From the NCBI GenBank assembly GCA_030642205.1, contig DAOWOF010000049.1, positions 1-12,241 on the forward strand: a stretch of 12,241 nucleotides of DNA. The letters run 5' to 3'. Source of the stretch: Desulfobacteraceae bacterium (GTDB lineage Bacteria > Desulfobacterota > DSM-4660 > Desulfatiglandales > Desulfatiglandaceae). The first letter of the stretch is position 1, and each line of letters starts with the position of its first letter. Position numbers and translations under genes: made by a program. Shown one piece after another: positions 6,762 through 12,241 of this stretch. The notes beneath the pieces are model-generated. The model did no database searches, was not told the DNA's origin, and saw nothing but the letters and a program-made list of their open reading frames with translations.

Positions 6762-8209
6762 TGCATTATCCCGTTATTATAAGGTTAATAGCCTTCCTCC
6801 TTCTTTTCCTTGCAGGAGGGATGATTCTTCCTTTGCTGGTATCAATCTATTATGGTGATGCCAGTACAAAGGCTTTTTTCTATTCGATCCTGATTATATC
6901 CCTTGCAAGTTTATTTTTAATTCTCTTAACCCGGAAGGATCGGGACAATCATTTAAACCATAAGGACGGGGCACTTATTGTCACTATCGGATGGATTATG
7001 GCTGCTCTGGCAGGGACTCTGCCATATCTTTTGTCAGGAGTTATACCGGATTTTAGCAATGCCTATTTTGAATCCATCTCAGGTTTTACAACCACAGGTT
7101 CCTCGATTCTTAATCAGATTGAGGGCATGCCACATGGAATCCTTCTTTGGCGAAGTATGACTCAATGGATGGGGGGGATGGGGATTATTGTCTTGTCTAT
7201 TGCCATCCTTCCTTATTTGGGAATTGGAGGAATGCAGCTTTACAAGGCCGAGATCCCAAGCCCGATAGTAGATAAACTAAAACCCAGGATCTCGGAAACA
7301 GCTAAAGTTCTATGGAAGATTTACCTTTTTTTTACTCTTTTTGAAGCCGCCTTACTTATCTTTGCAGGGATGACAGTTTTTGATGCATTTTGCCATGCGT
7401 TTTCTACAATGCCTACAGGTGGATTCTCGACAAAAAATGCCAGCCTGGCGCATTATGACAGCGCACTTATGGATGGGATAACAATTGTTTTTATGCTTAT
7501 CGCGGGGATCAATTTTTCTCTTCATTATAAGCTTATCAAGGGCAATATCAAGAATGTTGGCAAGGATCTTGAACTCAAATTATTTCTGGTTATAGTTTTG
7601 GTTTTTACCCTCATTATTACTTTAAATATCTATGGTCAGATCTATACTTCTTTTTCAAGGGCCTTGAGAGATGCGCTTTTTCAGGTCACCTCTTTAATAA
7701 CTACAACCGGTTTTATCTCTGCTGATTATGAAAAATGGCCGGCCCTGTCCCAAATGATTTTGCTGCTTTGTATGTTTTTAGGAGGCATGGCCGGGTCAAC
7801 TGGAGGCGGGATCAAGATAATACGGATTATGTTATTGGTTAAACATGGTTATAATGAAATCTTTCACGTTATCCATCCTCATGCTGTCACGGTCGTTAAA
7901 CTTGGAAAGACTGTGGTGCCGCAGGATGTACTGAGGAGTATATGGGGATTTTTTATACTTTATATCCTTCTCTTTTTCATTGCTAGTCTACTAATGGCTT
8001 TTATCGGGCTGGATCTTGTCTCCGCTTTTTCAGCGGTTGCTTCCTGTCTCGGAAATATTGGTCCAGGCCTTGGTCTTGTCGGCCCGGTTAGTAATTTTCA
8101 TGACGTCCCGGTAGCTGGAAAATGGATATTAGTGTTTTGTATGCTTCTTGGACGGCTGGAAATCTATACAGTTATTATTACCCTTACGCCAGAGTTTTGG
8201 CGGAAGTAG
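6761..8209 (+). CDS. trkH: Trk potassium uptake channel subunit TrkH
   Basis: The inner-membrane potassium-translocating subunit, 482 residues, built from four M1-pore-M2 repeats. All four pore loops are present, each with the filter glycine: TTTGSS (110-115), PTGGFS (218-223), TTTGFIS (314-320) and GNIGPGLG (431-438). GGMAGSTGGGIKIIR (341-355) is the conserved intramembrane loop after pore three that gates the channel, and basic residues follow it. Hydrophobic segments account for about ten membrane helices. Translation is coupled to trkA by a one-base overlap. The fused lyase gene begins 61 bases after its stop. Confidence 0.96.
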   Translation: MHYPVIIRLIAFLLLFLAGGMILPLLVSIYYGDASTKAFFYSILIISLASLFLILLTRKDRDNHLNHKDGALIVTIGWIMAALAGTLPYLLSGVIPDFSNAYFESISGFTTTGSSILNQIEGMPHGILLWRSMTQWMGGMGIIVLSIAILPYLGIGGMQLYKAEIPSPIVDKLKPRISETAKVLWKIYLFFTLFEAALLIFAGMTVFDAFCHAFSTMPTGGFSTKNASLAHYDSALMDGITIVFMLIAGINFSLHYKLIKGNIKNVGKDLELKLFLVIVLVFTLIITLNIYGQIYTSFSRALRDALFQVTSLITTTGFISADYEKWPALSQMILLLCMFLGGMAGSTGGGIKIIRIMLLVKHGYNEIFHVIHPHAVTVVKLGKTVVPQDVLRSIWGFFILYILLFFIASLLMAFIGLDLVSAFSAVASCLGNIGPGLGLVGPVSNFHDVPVAGKWILVFCMLLGRLEIYTVIITLTPEFWRK

Positions 8210-8261
8210 AGATTTTGCAAAGCTTTCAAACTATCTCACTCTGCATGAAAAATCTTTTTAT

Positions 8262-8265
8262 GAGG
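8262..8265 (+). promoter_or_regulatory. Ribosome-binding site that fixes the lyase start
   Basis: GAGG lies 5 bases before ATG 8271. The open frame extends upstream to a TTG at 8148 inside trkH, but those 41 residues do not resemble the family, whereas the ATG start gives MTESIKAEPF, similar to the short N-terminal arm of tyrosine phenol-lyase. Confidence 0.75.
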
Positions 8266-8270
8266 ATATT

Positions 8271-11054
8271 ATGACTGAATCTATAAAGGCGGAACCATTT
8301 AAAAATAAAGTTATTGAACCGATTCCCGTTGTGTTGAAAGCAAGACGAGCTGAGGCATTAGCTTTAGCTGGCTATAATCCTTATCTTCTGAGCTCCGGAG
8401 ATGTACCTCTTGATCTACTTGCTGATAATGGTCTTGTAGCCATGAGTGACAGACAATGGGCAGGTCTTATGGTTGGTGATGAGGCCTATGCTGGTAGTCG
8501 CAGTTTTTATCTCCTGGAGAAATCCGTCCGCGAAATATTTGGTCATCACTACCTGATTCCCGCGCATTTAGGCCGAGGGGCTCTGCATCTGGCCGCCCTG
8601 GTTATGCTTCCTGAACCAGACAAGATTGTGCTTTGCAATAAGGCCTCGCCCCTGGCAGTTTTGCATTTTCAACGAAGAGGCGCCAAAGTCATGGATATTG
8701 GCGTTGCCGCGAATACCCAATCCAAGGATCTCTTCCGGGGTGATGTGGATCTTGAAACACTGGCCCGGCTCCTTGATCAATATGGAGACAAAATTGGCCT
8801 GATAAGTCTTGCCTGCTGTCCGGAAGGAATGGGCTCTTTTCCCATGGGGATCAATAATTTTAAGGAAACAGCTGTATTGGCCCGCAAATATAATATTCGG
8901 ATCTTGCTCGATATATCCTGTTTTGCTTCCTGGGCCTATCTTGTCCGGGAGCATGAGATTAATCAATCTTTTAAGAGTCTTAAACAGCTTGTCTCAGAGA
9001 TGGCTTCTTGTGCTGATGTTATGATTATGAGTGCCAAAGAAGGCTGTTTTTCTAATGTGGGAGGCTTTTTACTCACAAAACATGAGGATATATTTGTTGC
9101 TCTTCGTTCTGTGGTTGTAGTTTATGAGGGGCTTCACACCTATGGTGGTATGGCTGGCCGGGATATGGAAGCCGTGGCTCTGGGTCTTTTGGAGATGCTT
9201 GATCCTTCTATCCTGAACTGGCATAAACAACAGATAGCCTTACTTGGGGATAATCTCAAAAAGGCAGGGGTCCCTGTCCTTGAACCATATGGGGCATCAG
9301 GTATCTTTATTGATGCCTTGAGGTTTGTCCCTCATATTCCGCATAATCAGTTCCCGGCCCAGACAGTGGTTGCTGCTATTTATAAAGGTACAGGTGTACG
9401 GGCAAGTGAACATGGGCAGGTGGCATGGAGAGGAATTACACTAAAGCATGAAGGCCAGGATTCTCCTTTGGAACTGGTTGGCCTGCATCCACCCCACAGG
9501 GTCTATAAAATGGCACAGCTAAGGGCGGCGGCTGAGGATATTTCTGAAGTTTATCGAAAAAACAGCGCTATCAGGGGGCTTAATCTAGTCCACGAATCAT
9601 CCTCCTTTTCTATTTATGGCGCGCGCTTTACGCCATGTGATCCTATGGGCATCTTCAATGAATCCATTAATGATCCTCAGGAAAACAGACCTGACTACAA
9701 ACCTTATCGAACCAGGGTTATAGAATTTATTGGCTTAAGAGATAGGCGTCATCGGGAAAAAGTGGCTATTGAGGCTGGTTATAACACCTTCTTGATGCGA
9801 AGCGAGGATGTTTACCTGGATCTTTTGACTGACTCAGGGACTTCAGCCATGAGCTCTATTCAGTGGGGAGCTATGATAAAAAGTGACGAATCTTCTTTTG
9901 GTTCCCTTGATTGGCCAAGGCTGGAAAAAGCGGTTCAGGATATCTTTGGCTTTAAATATGTGCTTCCTGTTCACCAGGGAAGGGCAGGAGAGCATATCCT
10001 GAGCCAGATCATGATCAAGGATGGAGATTGGATTCCCGGCAATATGTATTTCACAACTACCAGGGAGCACCAGGAAATGGCAGGGGGTAATTTTATTGAT
10101 GTGATTGTGGATGAAGCCCATGAATCTATCAGTAAATTCCAATGGAAGGGAAATGTAGATATAAAGAAGCTGCAAAATATTATTAATAAGGTTGGAGCAG
10201 ACAAGATTCCTTATATCTCCTATGAGACCTCGGTTAATATGGCTGGTGGTCAACCGATTTCCATGAATAATGCTAAAGAAGTATCACAAGTCTGCAAGGC
10301 CAATGATATTGCGGTTATGTATGATGCCACCCGTTGTGCTGAAAATGCCTATCTTATCAAGAAAAATGATCCCGCGTACGCGAACACCTCTATCAGGGAA
10401 ATACTAAGGGAACTGATGTCCTATGGAGATGGCTGCACGATAAGTTCCAAGAAAGATAACCTGGTTAATATTGGCAGCTTTATTGCCTGCAACCAGGAAT
10501 GGGTCTATGAAAAAGCCAAACAGATGCTGCCGGTTTTTGAGGGAAACCTTACCTCTGGTGGCATGGCCGGGAGGGATATGGCTGCACTTGCCAGGGGAAT
10601 CTATGAAATGATTGAAGACTCTTATATCCGTTCCCGGGTGGAGCAGACTTTATATTTAGGCCAACTTCTTTTGGACGCTGGAATCCCTATCGTGGAGCCT
10701 CCCGGTTCCCATGCTGTCTTTCTGGATGCCAAACGTTTTTTGCCCCATCTGGATCAGGACCTATATCCTGCCCAGACCCTGGCAGCGGAACTCTATATAG
10801 AAAGCGGAGTCAGGGCAATGGAGAGAGGCAATGTCTCAACCGGACGCGATAAGAAAACAGGTAAAAACAAGAGACCTGAATTAGAACTGGTACGTTTGAC
10901 CATTCCACGCCGAGTCTATTCCAGAGAGCAAATGAGATATTGCGCTGAGGCAGTTAAGTCTGTTTGGGAAAGACGTGATTCCATAAAAGGCCTCAACATG
11001 GTCTTTGAGCCACCTCAATTGCGTTTTTTTACTGCCAGGTTTGAACGTCTATAG
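8271..11054 (+). CDS. Tandem-fused beta-eliminating lyase (tyrosine phenol-lyase/tryptophanase family)
   Basis: A 927-residue protein made of two complete fold-type-I PLP lyase units (about 1-460 and 474-927); a normal family member is about 456-471 residues. Family enzymes split tyrosine or tryptophan into phenol or indole plus pyruvate and ammonia and are activated by K+. Unit 2 looks catalytic: HQGR phosphate loop (568-571), F594-T595, N656, D685 and R688 (DATR), the PLP lysine K728 in SSKKD, carboxylate-binding R875 in VRLTIPRR, and R852 and F919 at the positions of tyrosine phenol-lyase R381 and F448 (tryptophanase has Ile and His). Unit 1 has E257 for the lysine, C217 for R217, E185 for N185, H381 for R381 and G404 for R404, but keeps GDEAYAGS with Y73 and TYGGMAGRDME; unit 2 reads SDESSFGS and TSGGMAGRDM there. 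Both units keep the presumed K+ ligands (G54, E71, N262; G523, E540, N733). The residue comparison uses remembered Citrobacter and E. coli sequences. Substrate is unproven, with tyrosine favoured. Third gene of the trk operon. Confidence 0.92.
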   Translation: MTESIKAEPFKNKVIEPIPVVLKARRAEALALAGYNPYLLSSGDVPLDLLADNGLVAMSDRQWAGLMVGDEAYAGSRSFYLLEKSVREIFGHHYLIPAHLGRGALHLAALVMLPEPDKIVLCNKASPLAVLHFQRRGAKVMDIGVAANTQSKDLFRGDVDLETLARLLDQYGDKIGLISLACCPEGMGSFPMGINNFKETAVLARKYNIRILLDISCFASWAYLVREHEINQSFKSLKQLVSEMASCADVMIMSAKEGCFSNVGGFLLTKHEDIFVALRSVVVVYEGLHTYGGMAGRDMEAVALGLLEMLDPSILNWHKQQIALLGDNLKKAGVPVLEPYGASGIFIDALRFVPHIPHNQFPAQTVVAAIYKGTGVRASEHGQVAWRGITLKHEGQDSPLELVGLHPPHRVYKMAQLRAAAEDISEVYRKNSAIRGLNLVHESSSFSIYGARFTPCDPMGIFNESINDPQENRPDYKPYRTRVIEFIGLRDRRHREKVAIEAGYNTFLMRSEDVYLDLLTDSGTSAMSSIQWGAMIKSDESSFGSLDWPRLEKAVQDIFGFKYVLPVHQGRAGEHILSQIMIKDGDWIPGNMYFTTTREHQEMAGGNFIDVIVDEAHESISKFQWKGNVDIKKLQNIINKVGADKIPYISYETSVNMAGGQPISMNNAKEVSQVCKANDIAVMYDATRCAENAYLIKKNDPAYANTSIREILRELMSYGDGCTISSKKDNLVNIGSFIACNQEWVYEKAKQMLPVFEGNLTSGGMAGRDMAALARGIYEMIEDSYIRSRVEQTLYLGQLLLDAGIPIVEPPGSHAVFLDAKRFLPHLDQDLYPAQTLAAELYIESGVRAMERGNVSTGRDKKTGKNKRPELELVRLTIPRRVYSREQMRYCAEAVKSVWERRDSIKGLNMVFEPPQLRFFTARFERL

Positions 11055-11195
11055 ATCCTGCCGGATTGACCAATAATCCAGGTCCCGATCCTGTGCCTGA
11101 GCCTTCTACCATGATTCTTTCGGGCGCCGGCTTTCCAGGCCTTTTGGGTTTCAGGAAAAGACTTGTAAAATAAATTGAATATCGCAAAACCTGAC

Positions 11196-11234
11196 AAAAA
11201 AAGCAGTGGCTTATTATAAGTTGCTGCTTTTTTT
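11196..11234. terminator. Bidirectional Rho-independent terminator
   Basis: AAAAAAAGCAG (11196-11206) pairs with CTGCTTTTTTT (11224-11234). An inner stem CTTAT/ATAAG (11210-11214 with 11216-11220) is joined by three wobble pairs. A run of T follows the stem on both strands, so it can end the plus-strand lyase transcript and the minus-strand DUF169 transcript, whose genes converge here. Confidence 0.85.
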
Positions 11235-11267
11235 ATTGTATTTATTGCCAAAACTAGAATTGCTGAA

Positions 11268-12056
11268 CTATCCAGGATATTCTTCTATTTTTTCAAATTT
11301 AAACATCGGACAAGCTTTGCAGACATCAAGTCCAGGCCATGGACGGGATCCCTTTCCCAGCAACGAAATACCACCATCCCCAGCTCTCATGGTCTGCTGT
11401 TCAAGCATTGGCAAAATATGCTTTCCAGGGATAAAAAGATTTAGATAGTTCATCTCTGTTTTGCCCGATGTTTTAGAACCTGCACACATAGTCGTCATAT
11501 TTGCAGTCATGTTATTATATGCAAAAATGCCTCCTCCGCATACTGATGAATTTGGCGTATGAAAAAAACTCAGGCCTGGAATTTTTCTGGAGCCCATATA
11601 ATCATTTAGAAGATGATAAGCCTGATATGGGACACAGACAATATATACAAGATCAGGCTCAGATCCTGCTTTGTCAAAAAAATCCAGGGGCGCCATGTAT
11701 ATGCCTTTACATGATCCTGAAGCCAGTTTTGCTTTCTGTTTTGAAGCCTGAAAAGAGGTCTCTTCATCCATCATGTATTTAAGATGTCTCTTTGTATCAG
11801 CCTCCCTGTCCAGTTCACGAAACCCAAATACAAGCCTGGCATTTTCACACAGACATTTTTTTGGTTCCATAAAAAGAGCATATCTTTCCTGTCTCACGGC
11901 AGCAAGAAACTGACAATATGCAAGACGCGACTTTACTCTGTGCGTTACCGGAAAATTTGAAATTGTGCTTTCATCAGAGAGAAACTTGATGCCAACAGGA
12001 TCAAAATCCAGCCTGACATTCCAGATAAGTTGCTCTCTTCCCTGTTTATAATTCAT
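11268..12056 (-). CDS. DUF169 domain protein
   Basis: A 262-residue DUF169 protein of unknown function, a family frequent in anaerobic bacteria and archaea. The pattern seen is an N-terminal RLDFDPVGIKF, a first cysteine in AYCQF (C48), CLC (C68 and C70), the central SSVCGGGIFAY (C173) and a C-terminal block with MNYLNLFIPGKHI and then CKACPMF (C246 and C249). Nine cysteines in a soluble protein without a signal peptide, including CxC and CxxC pairs, would suit metal or iron-sulfur binding, but no known cluster motif is complete; this is inference. ATG 12056 is preceded by GGGAG about 11 bases upstream. The gene stands alone, converging on the lyase operon, with its promoter somewhere in 12057-12241. 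Confidence 0.85.
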   Translation of the reverse strand: MNYKQGREQLIWNVRLDFDPVGIKFLSDESTISNFPVTHRVKSRLAYCQFLAAVRQERYALFMEPKKCLCENARLVFGFRELDREADTKRHLKYMMDEETSFQASKQKAKLASGSCKGIYMAPLDFFDKAGSEPDLVYIVCVPYQAYHLLNDYMGSRKIPGLSFFHTPNSSVCGGGIFAYNNMTANMTTMCAGSKTSGKTEMNYLNLFIPGKHILPMLEQQTMRAGDGGISLLGKGSRPWPGLDVCKACPMFKFEKIEEYPG

Positions 12057-12127
12057 AATTTATTTATCTCCCTTTGGCTTTTGCAAGATTTTTATCTGTG
12101 TTTTCCGTGTATTTTGTGGTTTTTTCG

Positions 12128-12148
12128 TTCCCAGGCTTTGCCTGGGAA
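12128..12148. repeat. Perfect hairpin upstream of the DUF169 gene
   Basis: TTCCCAGGC (12128-12136) and GCCTGGGAA (12140-12148) form a perfect 9-bp stem with a TTT loop. It lies about 72 bases upstream of the DUF169 start, probably in its leader or promoter. Palindromes of the type GTTCCCAGGC...GCCTGGGAAC are scattered repeats in many bacteria, so a REP-like element is the simplest reading. On the minus strand the downstream bases are A-rich rather than T-rich, which argues against a terminator or attenuator for this gene. The rest of 12057-12241 shows no gene; an 8-base inverted repeat GGCTTTTC/GAAAAGCC (12161-12168 with 12203-12210) is the only other structure seen. Confidence 0.6.
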
Positions 12149-12241
12149 TGCATATTTAAAGGCTTTTCCTTATACATTAAAGAATCTACTAAACGCTAAT
12201 ACGAAAAGCCGAACTTATTATGGGAAGAAGCAGATATAAAA

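Noticed and set aside
8148..8270. Upstream extension of the lyase frame starting at TTG inside trkH
   Set aside because: The 41 extra residues overlap conserved TrkH coding sequence and do not resemble any lyase. ATG 8271 has GAGG at a good distance and a family-like N-terminus.
9843..10253. 136-codon minus-strand frame inside the lyase gene
   Set aside because: It is a shadow of the strongly conserved lyase coding sequence. The translation resembles nothing known.
11015..11251. 78-codon minus-strand frame in the gap after the lyase gene
   Set aside because: It covers the terminator palindrome and the 3' end of the lyase gene on the other strand. It has no recognisable domain. The gap 11055-11267 otherwise shows only the terminator.
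12030..12239. 69-codon plus-strand frame at the window end
   Set aside because: It overlaps the start of the DUF169 gene antisense, runs through the hairpin and has no ribosome-binding site or domain.

Overview
The window looks like chromosomal DNA from a Gram-negative, probably anaerobic bacterium of the deltaproteobacterial (Desulfobacterota) type. A heptose kinase implies lipopolysaccharide. The order heptose kinase - DUF4416 - yicC - remA (DUF370) - gmk is, as I recall, typical of that group, and DUF169 proteins and Trk potassium uptake fit. This placement is inferred from gene content; no rRNA or other marker gene is present.

Layout. (1) 1-1169 is a decaying region: an exported ankyrin-repeat gene on the minus strand broken by a one-base frameshift, a heavily deleted adenine deaminase remnant on the plus strand, and a 74-bp palindromic REP-like element. 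(2) 1170-5265 is a tight minus-strand operon, read from high to low coordinates: stand-alone heptose-7-phosphate kinase, a DUF4416 protein, YicC endoribonuclease, RemA/DUF370, guanylate kinase and an RlmB-type 23S rRNA 2'-O-methyltransferase. Neighbouring genes overlap or are separated by only about 14-19 bases. (3) 5266-5402 is an AT-rich divergent promoter region. (4) 5403-11054 is a plus-strand operon: trkA, trkH (TAATG overlap) and a 927-residue protein that is two tyrosine phenol-lyase/tryptophanase units fused head to tail. (5) A symmetric terminator at 11196-11234 separates this from a convergent DUF169 gene (11268-12056), whose upstream region carries a small perfect hairpin.

The most interesting object is the fused beta-eliminating lyase. 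The first unit has lost the lysine that binds pyridoxal phosphate (PLP) and most same-subunit cofactor and substrate residues, but keeps the tyrosine loop that in this fold reaches into the partner subunit. The second unit keeps the lysine, the PLP ligands, the substrate carboxylate arginine and the tyrosine phenol-lyase specificity residues, but has lost that tyrosine loop. The losses are complementary, which suggests an obligate internal heterodimer with one working composite active site per polypeptide. These lyases are activated by potassium, and the gene lies 61 bases downstream of a Trk potassium transporter, so the operon may couple K+ uptake to a K+-dependent lyase. That coupling is an inference.
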